Of a DNA stretch of 64,000 nucleotides, positions 15,780-24,886 are shown piece after piece. Each line of letters opens with the position of its first letter. Position 1 is the stretch's first letter. Under the pieces are notes generated by a model. It was not told where the DNA came from, searched no databases, and saw nothing but the letters and a program-made list of their open reading frames with translations. Made by a program: the position numbers and the translations under genes. Origin of the DNA: Actinomycetota bacterium (GTDB lineage Bacteria; Actinomycetota; Actinomycetes; Mycobacteriales; JACQDL01); contig JACQDL010000056.1 of the NCBI GenBank assembly GCA_016201065.1, positions 1 to 64,000 of the forward strand. Reading direction: 5' to 3'.

Positions 15780-15824
15780 TGGTAGCGGGGACAGGATTTG
15801 AACCTGTGACCTCTGGGTTATGAG
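15780..15824. repeat. attR: 45-bp direct repeat within tRNA-fMet
   Basis: Identical to 1751-1795. It covers the tRNA from its CCA end to the anticodon loop, the normal crossover zone for tRNA-targeting tyrosine integrases. Together the two copies define an element of about 14.07 kb. Confidence 0.9.
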
Positions 15825-15856
15825 CCCAGCGAGCTACCGAGCTGCTCCACCCCGCG
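15780..15856 (-). tRNA. Initiator tRNA-fMet (CAT)
   Basis: The 77-nt gene on the minus strand starts CGCGGGGTGG and ends CCCCGCTACCA, with CCA encoded. The anticodon is CAT in a stem flanked by three G-C pairs (TGGGCTCATAACCCA). Position 1 is C opposite A, so the first acceptor pair is missing. These two marks identify the initiator rather than the elongator tRNA-Met. The gene is intact because the element brought its own copy of the 3' half. Confidence 0.95.
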
Positions 15857-16013
15857 TCGCTGTGTCCGACTCTACCCGCCGGTCGGCGGACCGCAAAATC
15901 CGCTCCCCGGCTGCCGATCGCACCGGACTCGACCCGGGTGGCAGCCACGTCGGCTCCTCCTCGCTGGGCGGAACCGGTGTGCGGTCCCACCCAGCGAGGC
16001 TCGGTGCTGGGGA

Positions 16014-18893
16014 TCAGCTGGTCGGGCTCGGTGCTGGCGTCGGGGTGGATGTGCTCGGCGTGCCGCCGCTGCTCGCCGATGCCTTCTCGAACCGCGCTGT
16101 CGCGTCGGAGAGCTCCTGCTGCGCCTGCCCGATCCCGACGAAGTCCCCCCGCTGGGTCGCCGACCTGAGATGCTCCAACGCCTTGCTGATGTCGGCGATC
16201 GCCGCCGCCAGCTCGGGATTGGTGCTCCCGGTCGACGGACCCGTCGGACCCGTCGGACCAGGCGGGGTTGGCCGGGTCTGACCGGTGCCCTGGCCGAAGA
16301 CGTCGTCCAGCGCGGCCGCAAGCGTCGGTTCGTAGCCAACCTTGTTCCCAAAGGCAACGATGACCTTGCGGAGCAGCGGGAACGTGCCACTGCCGCCACC
16401 CTGCACGTAGACGGGCATCACATACATCAGCCCGCCGCCCACCGGGAGGGTCAGCAGGTTGCCGTAGATCACCTTTGACCCGACCTGGTTCAGCTGGGTG
16501 ATCTCGGTCTTGATCTGCACCGTCGAGGTGAAGTTCGAGAACATCTGGGTCGGGCCGAGAATCACGGTGTCGTTGGGCAACCGGAGTACCCGGAACTTGC
16601 CGTAGTCGGCCGGGTCCGACGACACCGTGACGTAGGCCGCCATGTTCTGCCGCTGATACTGGTTGAGCGCGCTGGTGAGCTGGAACGTGGCCGCCTCCTG
16701 CCCGGGAGTCTGGGCGAGCAGGAAGTATGGCGGCTGCGGCTCCTGGCTGTCCCGCGTCGGGTCGGCAGGCACGTCCCAGAAGCCCTGCGAGTTGAAGAAC
16801 TGCACCGGATCGCTGACGTGGTAGCGGGACAGCAGGTCGCGCTGAACCTTGAACAGGTCCTCCGGGTAGCGGAAGTGCTGCCGCAGGCTGCTGCTGATCT
16901 CGCTCGCCGGCTTGACCATCCCGGGGAACGCCTTCATCCACGACTGGAGCACCGCGTCGTCCGGGCCGAACTGGTACAGCGTCACCGCGCCGGTGTAGGC
17001 GTCAACAACCGCCTTGACCGAGTTCCGGATGTAGTTCACCTCCGTGTTGGCCTGCCGCACCGTGCCTGTTCCGGTCAGCGAGTCGGTCGTCACAGCGCCG
17101 AGCTCCGTGTGCTCCGAGTACGGGTAGCCGTCAAGCGTGGTGTAGCAGTCCACGATCCACTTGATCTTGCCATCGACCACCGCGGGGTACGGGTCCCCGT
17201 CAGGAGTCAGGAACGGCGCGGCCTTCGCCACCCGGTCCCGCGGGTCACGGAGGAACTGGATCTTCGATTCCGGACCGATCGCGTTGGAGAAGAGGATGTT
17301 GCGCTCGCGGTAGTACCAGGCGAAGACCAGCCGGTCGGCGAAGTTGCCGATGCTCACCCCACCGGTGCCGTCATAGGTGTACTTGACGTCCTCGCTCTCC
17401 TTCAAGGAGTCGAACTCGCGGGCGGACTGGTCGGCGGTCTTGCCCACGATGGAGTACGTGTCGCCGAGCAGCTCGCCGTAGTAGACCCGGGGCTGGCTGA
17501 TGCTGAAGATCGCCGGGTCGACGTACGCCGGTTGGCCGGACACCTCGGTGTTGGTCGGCGCGGCAACGAAACCGTTGCCGTGGGTGTAGACGAGATGCTG
17601 GTTGATCCAGTTGGTCTGGTTGCCCCGGAGCTGCTTGGGGTCCATCTCCCGCACCCCGACCACGTACTCCTGGGTCTGGCCGCCGATCGTGTACCGGTCG
17701 ATGTCGAGCTTGTCGGCGAAGTTGTAGACGCTGAGGTTCTTCTGGGTCTGGTCGAAGGTCAGCGCCAGCACGTTCGGGTCCATCAGCCGGGCGTTCGGGA
17801 TCGTCGCCTTGTCGGCCTTGACCTTCTGCCCCGCCTCACCGCTCACCGTGGAGACGGCCGGGTAGTCGGTGTAGCTGACGCCGTCGAGCCCGTACGCGGT
17901 CCGGGTGGCGACGATGTTCCGGCCGATGTACGCCTTCTCCTTCTGGTCGGCGTTCGGCTTGACCTGGAACTGCTGGATGAGCGCCGGGTAGGCCCCGCCG
18001 ATCAGCACGCTGGAGAGCACCAGCAGCACCAGGGCGATCGCGGGGAGCTGGAAGTTGCGGAAGGCGACGTTGGCGAAGAACGCCAACGCGCAGATCACCG
18101 CAATGATCATGAGGATCGTCTTCGCCGGGAGGACGGCGTTCACATCGGTGTACGACGCACCGGTGATCCCGCCCCGATCCGAGAATGCCAAGCCGTACCG
18201 GTCAAGGTAGTAGGCGACCGCCTTCAGCAACACGAAGACGCCGAGCAGGACCGACAGGTGCACCCGGGCGGCGGGGGTCACCTTCTCCCCGGGGGTCTGT
18301 AGCCGCAGCCCCCCGAACAGGTAGTGCACGGCGACCGCGCCGAGCAGCGAGAACACCACCGCCGCGAAGAGCACACCCAGCACGAACCGCTGGAACGGGT
18401 AGGTGAAGGCGAAGTAGGCGATGTCCCGGTGGAACTGGGGATCGGTGACGCCGAACGACGTGCCGTTGCGCCACAGCAGCCAGGTCTGCCAGCGGCTCTG
18501 CGCCGCCAGGCCGGCGAACACGCCGAAGAGAAGGCTGACGGCGATGAGTACCGGCGCCCGTCGAGGCTCGATCGCGGCGCGATACCGCTCCAGGTTCTGC
18601 TGCTCCAGCGACATCGGCCGGAACGGCGGCCGCAGCCGGTAGGCCACCACCAGGTTCGCGGCGACGACCACGGCCAACAGGATGCCGAACCCGAGGAAGA
18701 GCAGGACCCGGGTCCACAACACGGTCGTGAACACCGATCGGAACTGGACCTCGCCGTACCAGAGCCAGTCGACGTAGAGCGAGACCGTCGACCCGAGGAC
18801 GGACAGCAGGACGATGAAGACCGCGATGGCGGTCAGGACGAGGCGGGCGCGACGGGAGATCGCCGGCACCGGCATGGGCGGCCGCATGGCCAC
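16014..18893 (-). CDS. UPF0182 family integral membrane protein
   Basis: This 959-residue protein has about seven membrane helices in the first 330 residues (for example ARLVLTAIAVFIVLLSVLGSTVSLYVDWLWYGEV), a long extracytoplasmic domain, and a Ser/Thr/Pro-rich low-complexity C-terminus (TPSTSTPTPAPSPTS). The length and order match UPF0182 proteins conserved in actinobacteria, such as Rv3193c, whose function is unknown. The GTG at 18893 follows AGGAG by 7 nt; the ATG two codons later would be 13 nt away. The gene is divergent from the PPA1309-family gene. Confidence 0.92.
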   Translation of the reverse strand: MAMRPPMPVPAISRRARLVLTAIAVFIVLLSVLGSTVSLYVDWLWYGEVQFRSVFTTVLWTRVLLFLGFGILLAVVVAANLVVAYRLRPPFRPMSLEQQNLERYRAAIEPRRAPVLIAVSLLFGVFAGLAAQSRWQTWLLWRNGTSFGVTDPQFHRDIAYFAFTYPFQRFVLGVLFAAVVFSLLGAVAVHYLFGGLRLQTPGEKVTPAARVHLSVLLGVFVLLKAVAYYLDRYGLAFSDRGGITGASYTDVNAVLPAKTILMIIAVICALAFFANVAFRNFQLPAIALVLLVLSSVLIGGAYPALIQQFQVKPNADQKEKAYIGRNIVATRTAYGLDGVSYTDYPAVSTVSGEAGQKVKADKATIPNARLMDPNVLALTFDQTQKNLSVYNFADKLDIDRYTIGGQTQEYVVGVREMDPKQLRGNQTNWINQHLVYTHGNGFVAAPTNTEVSGQPAYVDPAIFSISQPRVYYGELLGDTYSIVGKTADQSAREFDSLKESEDVKYTYDGTGGVSIGNFADRLVFAWYYRERNILFSNAIGPESKIQFLRDPRDRVAKAAPFLTPDGDPYPAVVDGKIKWIVDCYTTLDGYPYSEHTELGAVTTDSLTGTGTVRQANTEVNYIRNSVKAVVDAYTGAVTLYQFGPDDAVLQSWMKAFPGMVKPASEISSSLRQHFRYPEDLFKVQRDLLSRYHVSDPVQFFNSQGFWDVPADPTRDSQEPQPPYFLLAQTPGQEAATFQLTSALNQYQRQNMAAYVTVSSDPADYGKFRVLRLPNDTVILGPTQMFSNFTSTVQIKTEITQLNQVGSKVIYGNLLTLPVGGGLMYVMPVYVQGGGSGTFPLLRKVIVAFGNKVGYEPTLAAALDDVFGQGTGQTRPTPPGPTGPTGPSTGSTNPELAAAIADISKALEHLRSATQRGDFVGIGQAQQELSDATARFEKASASSGGTPSTSTPTPAPSPTS

Positions 18894-19022
18894 GGACGAC
18901 TCCTGGCGGACGGTTGCGCGGACAGTTGTGGACGTTGAGGAAACTTACACACCCCGCCCACGGTTCCCGCCTGATCACCGCCCCGGCACGCCAGCGTCCG
19001 CCCCGCATGCCACGATTGACGG

Positions 19023-19571
19023 ATGCCGAGCCCCCGCCCGACCCCGGCAGCCCCCCTGACCGATGCGCTGAGGGAGATCGAGCGGCATGTCGGCGCCGGC
19101 GGCTGGGATCAACCACCGCAGATCTTCGCCCTGGTCGCGACGGCCGCCCTGATCGAGGCCGCCCCGGACTTCGCGCAGAGTGTCGGGGTTCCGACAGGCG
19201 ATCTGCCGGCCGGTGCGCTCACGCCGATCGAGCAGGAGCCGCTGCCCGAGGGCCCGCTGGATGACGCCCTCGCGCAGATCATGTGGCCCACCGAGGTCCG
19301 CGGCTGCTGTCTGGTCCATGAGGTGGTGCTGCTCCCGCCGTCGGCCGAGGAGGAGATGCCGCACCAACCCGACCCGCTGGGCTACGCCGCCGGGCATCCG
19401 GAACGGCGTGAGGCGCGGGTGGCCGTGGCCGTCCTCCGGGATGGTTCCCGGGCCACGGCTGTGCGCTTCCGGAACCCGCCCGACGCGGAGAGCGCCACCG
19501 GGGATGAGCTGCTGGTTGGTGAGGATCTCGCGCCCAACCTCTCCCAGGCCCTGCTGGACACGTTGCTCTGA
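19023..19571 (+). CDS. PPA1309 family protein
   Basis: The 182-residue acidic soluble protein matches the actinobacterial PPA1309 family of unknown function. Visible conserved features are LTDALREIERHVGAGGWDQPPQIFALV near the start, the central MWPTEVRGCCLVHEVVLLPP block, and a C-terminal LGEDLAPN-like segment (VGEDLAPNLSQALLDTLL). It sits between the UPF0182 and PDZ protease genes, a position preserved across actinobacteria. Confidence 0.8.
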   Translation: MPSPRPTPAAPLTDALREIERHVGAGGWDQPPQIFALVATAALIEAAPDFAQSVGVPTGDLPAGALTPIEQEPLPEGPLDDALAQIMWPTEVRGCCLVHEVVLLPPSAEEEMPHQPDPLGYAAGHPERREARVAVAVLRDGSRATAVRFRNPPDAESATGDELLVGEDLAPNLSQALLDTLL

Positions 19572-19591
19572 CCGCGAGGCGGGCGGATCGA

Positions 19592-20617
19592 TCAGCAGGC
19601 CGGCGGCGTGACGCCGGCCTGAAGCCCCCGCAACGCCACCACCGCGCCGTGCAGGGTGTCCACCCTGACAAGGCGCAGCCCGGCCGGGGTGGTCCGGCTG
19701 GCCTCGTCACAGTTGGCCGCCGGGACGAGGAACACGGTCGCGCCCTTGTCCCGCGCACCGATCATCTTCAGCGGGATGCCTCCGATCGGACCGACCTTGC
19801 CGTCCGAGTCGATCGTGCCGGTGCCGGCGATGAACGCCCCACCCGTCAGCTCCTGCGGCCCGATCTTCTCCAGGATGCCCAGGGCGAACATCAACCCCGC
19901 CGACGGTCCACCGATCTGCTCCCCCACCTTGATGCTCACCGTGAAGTCGGTAGCCACCGGGTTCATCTCGACGAGCACGCCCAGCGCTCCGCCGGCACGT
20001 TCCTTGGCCCTGCCGAGCGTCACGGTCGCCCGACCCGTGGCATGCCCGCGCAGGTAGTCCACCGCCACCGCGGTGCCCGGCGCCAGCGCGGTGAGCTGCG
20101 CCTGAAGGCCCTCCAGGGTGGCTACGGCCGTTCCGTCGAGGCGGACCAGCACATCACCGGCACGCAGCTTGTCCCGCGAGGCCGAGCCCTCGACGAGACC
20201 CTGGACGACAACCCGCTTCGGGTAGTTCAGCTCGCCCAGCGCCGCGAGCACCGCATTGCTCTGGGACTGACTGAACTCGCGGCTGTTCTCCCGCTCGATC
20301 TGCGCCTCCGACCTCCCGGGCGGGTAGATCTCCTCCCGGGGCACCACCGCGACGTCAGCGGCCAGCCAGCCACGCACCGCGGTGAGCAGGTCGAGGTGAT
20401 CCTGGACGGACACCGTGGTCAGGTTGAGGTGTCCCGCGGTCTTGTTCGACGCCCTCCCGTCAATGCTGACGATCTCCTGGTTGCCCACGCTGCCCAGCGT
20501 GTTCAGGGTCGGTCCCGGTCCGAGCGCCGCGTAGGGCACGGGTAGCTGGGCGCCGAGGACTCCGAGGACCAGGAGCATCGCGGCGCCGACGGACATGGTG
20601 ACGACACGCCGGCTCAT
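19592..20617 (-). CDS. YlbL-like PDZ/Lon-type (S16) secreted protease
   Basis: The 341-residue protein has an N-terminal signal anchor (VVTMSVGAAMLLVLGVLGAQ), a PDZ domain (VVVQGLVEGSASRDKLRAGDVLVRLDG region, about 136-190), and a Lon-like S16 protease domain. The likely catalytic Ser is S239 in GGPSAG and the Lys is K284 in GGIPLK. It corresponds to Rv3194c/YlbL, anchored outside the membrane with an unknown substrate. The ATG at 20617 gives a normal signal sequence. It is convergent with the PPA1309 gene and follows a small membrane protein gene on the same strand. Confidence 0.9.
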   Translation of the reverse strand: MSRRVVTMSVGAAMLLVLGVLGAQLPVPYAALGPGPTLNTLGSVGNQEIVSIDGRASNKTAGHLNLTTVSVQDHLDLLTAVRGWLAADVAVVPREEIYPPGRSEAQIERENSREFSQSQSNAVLAALGELNYPKRVVVQGLVEGSASRDKLRAGDVLVRLDGTAVATLEGLQAQLTALAPGTAVAVDYLRGHATGRATVTLGRAKERAGGALGVLVEMNPVATDFTVSIKVGEQIGGPSAGLMFALGILEKIGPQELTGGAFIAGTGTIDSDGKVGPIGGIPLKMIGARDKGATVFLVPAANCDEASRTTPAGLRLVRVDTLHGAVVALRGLQAGVTPPAC

Positions 20618-20631
20618 GGCCGACAGCGTAG

Positions 20632-20850
20632 CTATTCGCGGGGACCGTCCCGCCCCTGCGGGTCGCTGGCGCTGGCCGGCTCCGCGTCGATCACCCGGAC
20701 ATTGTGGGAGAGTGCGTCGACGAACCGCCGGTGCGCCTGGACGGATTCGTAGGCGTCGACGGCGGCGCGGTCCCGCGACACCCACCCGGCCCATCCGGTC
20801 GCCAGCGCGGTCGCCACGACCGGCATGGCCAACCAGACCAGTGGGGTCAT
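20632..20850 (-). CDS. Small membrane-anchored hypothetical protein
   Basis: The 72-residue product has one N-terminal hydrophobic segment (TPLVWLAMPVVATALATGWAGWV) and a charged tail. ATG at 20850 is preceded by a strong GGAGGTGA site, which supports it as real. It lies 14 bp upstream of the PDZ protease gene on the same strand and is probably cotranscribed. No function is recognised. Confidence 0.7.
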   Translation of the reverse strand: MTPLVWLAMPVVATALATGWAGWVSRDRAAVDAYESVQAHRRFVDALSHNVRVIDAEPASASDPQGRDGPRE

Positions 20851-20991
20851 CCCTCACCTCCGGTGTTTCTGGTCGGCTCGCCACCAGGCTACGCCGGCCG
20901 CGGACAGCCCCCGAACCCGTCCGGACACGCGTGCCGCCGCCACGCCTCAGGACTACCGTGGGACACATGTCGCCGCGCGCAGGAACACCGC

Positions 20992-22266
20992 ATGACTAGC
21001 GGGCCATTCGGGTTCGGCCTGCCGGCCGAGGACCCCGACGACCAGGGCGCGGCCCGATCGGGGGGGACGCCGAACGACCCGTTCGGCATGTTCCCGCTCT
21101 TCGGCGAGCTCCAGAAGCTGCTGCTCGGGCAGGGTGGGCCGGTCAACTGGGAGCTGGCTCGCCAGCTCGCCACCGCGCAGCTCGCCGGCAGAGCTGGATC
21201 GACGCCGCGGGCGCCCGGGATCCCGCGGGCCGACCGGCAGCAGATCGCGGAGGCCATCCGACTGGCCGACCTGTGGCTCGACGACGTGACGACCCTGCCG
21301 ACCGGCGTGGTGACCACCGACATGTGGACCAGCACCGAGTGGGTGGACAAGACGCTGCCGGTGTGGTCGACGCTGTGCGACCCGGTGGCGGCGCGGGTGG
21401 TCGCCGCGATGGGTACCGTGCTACCCGAGCAGGCAAGGGCCCAGGCCGGCCAGCTCCTCGATGTGCTCAACTCGGTCGGCGGGCTGCTGTTCGGTGCCCA
21501 GGTCGGGCAGGCCCTCGCCGAGCTTGCCGACGAGGTGGTGTCCAGCACCGATGTCGGGCTGCCGCTCGGTCCCGCCGGCACCGCGGTGTTGCTGCCTGAC
21601 AACGTGGCTGCCTTCACGGAGGGGCTGGAGCTGCCGGCCGAGGAGGTGCGGCTGTACCTCGCCCTGCGCGAGGCCGCCCACCACCGGCTGTTCGGGCACG
21701 TGCCGTGGCTGCGACAGCGGTTGCTGGACACCGTGGACGCCTACGCCCGCGGGATCACCGTCGACACCTCGGCCATCGAGCGGGCGATGGCCGAGCTGGA
21801 CCCGACGAGCCCCGAGAGTCTCCAGCAGGCACTCGCTGGCGGCATGTTCGAGCCGCAGACCACCCCCGAGCAACGCAGCGTGCTCGCCCGGTTGGAGACG
21901 CTCCTGGCGCTGGTCGAGGGATGGGTCGACACGGTGGTGGCGCAGGCGGCGCTGGGCCGGCTTCCCGGCGCCGAGGCGCTGCGGGAAACCCTGCGCCGGC
22001 GGCGTGCCTCCGGCGGCCCGGCCGAGCAGACCTTCGCCACGCTGGTGGGCCTGGAGCTGCGGCCACGCCGGCTGCGTGACGCGGCCCGGCTCTGGCAGGC
22101 GGTCGCTGAGCGTGCCGGTCCGGCCGGCCGGGACGCCGTGTGGGCGCACCCTGACCTGCTGCCGTCCGCCGACGATCTCGACGACCCGATCGGTTTCGCC
22201 GAGCGCGCCGAAGCGGACCGGACCGGCGTCGGGCCGGACGACTTTCCCGAGCTCGGTCCGGCGTGA
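20992..22266 (+). CDS. Zincin-like metallopeptidase (DUF2342)
   Basis: The 424-residue protein matches the actinobacterial DUF2342/F420-associated zincin family, equivalent in position to Rv3195. Landmarks are the N-terminal FGFGLP start, WELARQLATAQLAG, and the putative metal-binding block LYLALREAAHHRLFGHVPWLR (about residues 221-241), a variant of the HExxH arrangement. A helical tail follows. The ATG is preceded by AGGA at 8 nt. The neighbouring genes are oriented as in mycobacteria. Proteolytic activity is not demonstrated for the family. Confidence 0.87.
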   Translation: MTSGPFGFGLPAEDPDDQGAARSGGTPNDPFGMFPLFGELQKLLLGQGGPVNWELARQLATAQLAGRAGSTPRAPGIPRADRQQIAEAIRLADLWLDDVTTLPTGVVTTDMWTSTEWVDKTLPVWSTLCDPVAARVVAAMGTVLPEQARAQAGQLLDVLNSVGGLLFGAQVGQALAELADEVVSSTDVGLPLGPAGTAVLLPDNVAAFTEGLELPAEEVRLYLALREAAHHRLFGHVPWLRQRLLDTVDAYARGITVDTSAIERAMAELDPTSPESLQQALAGGMFEPQTTPEQRSVLARLETLLALVEGWVDTVVAQAALGRLPGAEALRETLRRRRASGGPAEQTFATLVGLELRPRRLRDAARLWQAVAERAGPAGRDAVWAHPDLLPSADDLDDPIGFAERAEADRTGVGPDDFPELGPA

Positions 22267-22312
22267 GACGACGTCCCCGAGCTCGGTCCGGGGAGCGTGG
22301 TCCCGCGCGTGG

Positions 22313-22924
22313 TCAGCGACCGGGGGGCGGCACCGGCGATCCGTCGACCCGGCGACCCCGCACCCACCCGGCGCCGAGATCCGGGTCGTCGCCCGGCATG
22401 TCGAGGCGCGCGGTCGCGGCCACTCCTTCGAGGTAGCCGCGGGCCCGCTCGGTACGCGGATACCGCATCGCGAGGGCCCAGAAGGCGACGCCGTGCCCCG
22501 GCACCAGCAGGTGGGCCAGCTCGTGGACCAGCACGTAGTCGAGCACCCAGGGCGGCACGTCACGCAGCCGGGCAGAGACCCGGATGCTGCGGTCCGTCGG
22601 CGTGCACGATCCCCAGCGGGTCGTCATGTTGCTCACCCAGCGAACCGTCGCCGGTTCGGCGCGCCCGTCCAGGTACTGCTCGGAGAGCTGCCGGGCGCGG
22701 GTAAGCAGCGCTGCGTCGCTGGCCCGCGCCCCGGCCCAGCGCCGTGCGTCCCGGGCGTCAAGCCTGGCCACCATCTCGGCAACCCAGCGCCGCTCCTCGG
22801 CCTTGCTGAATCGTGCCGGTATGAGAACAACAATCCGGTTGGCGTCCCGGTAGGCGGACACGGTCCGTCGACGCCGGCTGCTGCGGCGCACCTCAACCGC
22901 CTCCACGGGCCGTGTCGTGCCCAT
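22313..22924 (-). CDS. YgjP/DUF45-type M48 metallopeptidase
   Basis: The 203-residue protein belongs to the YgjP/DUF45 group of zinc peptidases. The active site is HELAH at 134-138 (H134, E135, H138) with H144 in the following PGHG, plus the conserved MTTRWGSCTP block at 100-110. ATG at 22924 gives a normal N-terminus; another ATG three codons earlier is possible. It converges on the zincin gene with a 46-bp gap. Substrates of this family are unknown. Confidence 0.88.
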   Translation of the reverse strand: MGTTRPVEAVEVRRSSRRRRTVSAYRDANRIVVLIPARFSKAEERRWVAEMVARLDARDARRWAGARASDAALLTRARQLSEQYLDGRAEPATVRWVSNMTTRWGSCTPTDRSIRVSARLRDVPPWVLDYVLVHELAHLLVPGHGVAFWALAMRYPRTERARGYLEGVAATARLDMPGDDPDLGAGWVRGRRVDGSPVPPPGR

Positions 22925-23376
22925 GGGAGGCACGCTAGCTCACCAGCGACCGTCCCAGCCCCTGTCCGTGTTGCCGCGCGCCGGGCCGCTGCCACTACCC
23001 GCTCGCAGGTCCGGGCCGGGGCGCCCGCCACCGTCCACACGTCGAGCCCCGAAATCCACAGCGACACACCGGTCCATCCCCATGCCATCCACAGCTTCAT
23101 CCACACCCTGTGCACGACCAAGGTTTGACCGAGGCCCCACTGCGCCTCTACGTTCAGGAGCCACGCGACCCCCGGGTGGCGCGGGCAAACCGTTCGTCAG
23201 GGGAAGGCGAGCGGCGTGCCCGTCGCCTGGGGGTCTCGCATCAGTTCTCCCGAATCCACCCGAAGTGGCCTGCCGACGAGTCGGCGACTTTCTGTGGCTG
23301 GAGCCAGGTACCGTGTGCGCGACCATCCCGGCCATGGTGCGGCGCGGGACTCAGTTGAGCGAAGCGAGGAGGCGAC
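22925..23376. other. Intergenic region, no gene recognised
   Basis: About 450 bp separate the M48 peptidase gene (minus) from the DUF5679 gene (plus). Open frames here are short or of GC-bias type without ribosome binding sites or domains. It must contain both divergent promoters, but I see no distinctive operator. The last bases give the AGGAGG site for the next gene. Confidence 0.5.
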
Positions 23377-23529
23377 GTGGCCGAGACCTTCAACGGCTAC
23401 TGTGTGAAGTGCAAGGAGAAGCGCGACTTCGAAGGCGAAGTTGCCATCAGCGACTCCGGGCGCCGCATGGCCAAGGGCTCGTGTCCGATATGCGGCACGA
23501 AGATGAACCGAATTCTCGGGAAATCCTGA
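23377..23529 (+). CDS. DUF5679-type zinc-ribbon small protein
   Basis: The 50-residue product has two CxxC pairs, CVKC at residues 9-12 and CPIC at 35-38, around a short beta region, ending CGTKMNRILGKS. This matches the DUF5679 family found throughout actinobacteria, a probable single zinc ribbon of unknown function. GTG at 23377 is preceded by GAGGAGG. It is followed by a clean terminator, so it is probably monocistronic. Confidence 0.85.
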   Translation: MAETFNGYCVKCKEKRDFEGEVAISDSGRRMAKGSCPICGTKMNRILGKS

Positions 23530-23573
23530 CGGCCTAGCGCAACGCGGCCCAAGCCGGCCGCAATGACGGTCAA

Positions 23574-23602
23574 GGGGCAGGCCACGAGGACTGGCCTGCC
23601 CC
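23574..23602 (+). terminator. Hairpin terminator after the DUF5679 gene
   Basis: GGGGCAGGCCA (23574-23584) pairs with TGGCCTGCCCC (23592-23602), an 11-bp perfect stem with a 7-nt loop, 44 bp after the stop codon. There is little T-tract, as is common in actinomycetes. Confidence 0.6.
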
Positions 23603-23734
23603 TCTGACACCGCCCGTGACGCAACCCCGGTCGCTATTTGTGGATATCTCACTCGCCTGTGGATGACGCCGGCGACTCGACCTGCCGGAATGCCAGACTG
23701 CCGGCACCAGCACCCAGTCGAGGCGAGGTGTCAA

Positions 23735-24886
23735 GTGAGCGTTCCGGCCGGCGAATTCCGCCCGCAGCTACGGCCAGGACTACAGCCGCTCTGGCGAGGT
23801 CGCCATTCACTGCAGTTCGGGATCGACCCCGAGCGTGGCGTCATGATCGACGACATCGACGCCACGACGGCGCGTGTTCTGCTGGGACTGGACGGCCGAC
23901 GCTCGAGGGAAACCGTGCTGGCCGAGGCGGGTGCGGCGGGCGCTGACATCGCCGTCGTCTCGACGCTCCTCGCCGGACTGCGTAGATGCGACCTGGTCGT
24001 CGACGCCGAGCCGCTCGAGCTGTCGGCGCTGGGAGGTCCCGACACCGCGGAACGGCTCGCGCCGGATCACAGTGGCCTGTCGGTGAGCGGAGTGGCCGCG
24101 CCACTCGCGACCTTGCGGCACCGCCGCGCCAGGATGGTCGCGGTGCACAACACAGGCCGGCTGGGTGCACCCGTTGCGAGCCTGCTGGCAGCGGCCGGCG
24201 TTGGCACGATCCGCCTTGTCGACGACGAGATGGCCCGCCCCAGCGACGCGGCACCGGGTGGACTGCTGCCGATGGACTCCTTCACGCCTCGCCGTGCCGG
24301 TGCCGCCGCAGCGGTGCGCCGCGCCGCACCAGAGGTACGGCTCGACACCGCGGCCTCCGGCGAGACCCCGGACCTGGTGGTGCTCGCCGGTTGCACGCCC
24401 GTCGAACCGGTGCTCCTGCGAAGCCTGCACCGGCTCGGCGTGAGCCATCTGGCGGTGAGCATCCGCGAGTCCACGGCCGTTGTCGGTCCCCTCGTCGTTC
24501 CGGGCACGACGAGCTGCCTGACCTGTGCCGACCTACAGCGCCGGGACCGTGACCCGGCCTGGCCGAGGTTGGCCGCGCAGTTGTCGGTACGGCGCCGCCG
24601 GATGAGCGAACCCGGCGAGGTCACCCTGACGATGATGGCCGCCGCACTGGCCACCGCGCAGGCCCTGCTCTGGCTGGACGGTGGCACGACACCGACGCTG
24701 GGGGGCACCTTGGAGCTCCGGACGTCGGCTCCGCAGATCCAGCGACGGAACTGGGTCCCGCATCCACATTGCCCCTGCGGCGCCGGCCGGACGGCGCCAC
24801 GCCGGCCTCCCGAGCGGGCGGCAGGCCCATCCGATGGGACGCGCACCTGTGCGATGAGGCCGGCACCGGACAGAATGGGCCCGTGA
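23735..24886 (+). CDS. ThiF/TOMM cyclodehydratase-like protein
   Basis: The 383-residue protein has an N-terminal winged-helix-like part (residues 15-90, LWRGRHSLQFGIDPERGVMIDDID). A Rossmann region follows with GRLGAPVASLLAAAGVG at 141-157 and acidic D163/D164. Zinc-binding CLTC (261-264) and CPC (346-348) follow, as in E1/ThiF and azole-forming cyclodehydratase partner proteins. The glycine motif is degenerate, so adenylation is doubtful; it may bind a leader peptide or partner. The equivalent in mycobacteria is Rv3196, upstream of the ABC1 kinase. It overlaps that kinase gene by 4 bp (GTGA), so they form an operon. No precursor peptide gene is visible. Confidence 0.75.
   Translation: MSVPAGEFRPQLRPGLQPLWRGRHSLQFGIDPERGVMIDDIDATTARVLLGLDGRRSRETVLAEAGAAGADIAVVSTLLAGLRRCDLVVDAEPLELSALGGPDTAERLAPDHSGLSVSGVAAPLATLRHRRARMVAVHNTGRLGAPVASLLAAAGVGTIRLVDDEMARPSDAAPGGLLPMDSFTPRRAGAAAAVRRAAPEVRLDTAASGETPDLVVLAGCTPVEPVLLRSLHRLGVSHLAVSIRESTAVVGPLVVPGTTSCLTCADLQRRDRDPAWPRLAAQLSVRRRRMSEPGEVTLTMMAAALATAQALLWLDGGTTPTLGGTLELRTSAPQIQRRNWVPHPHCPCGAGRTAPRRPPERAAGPSDGTRTCAMRPAPDRMGP

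Noticed and set aside
16818..18302. Long plus-strand frame opposite the UPF0182 gene
   Set aside because: It reads as Arg/Val/Gly/Asp-rich low complexity typical of antisense frames in high-GC DNA, without a start site.
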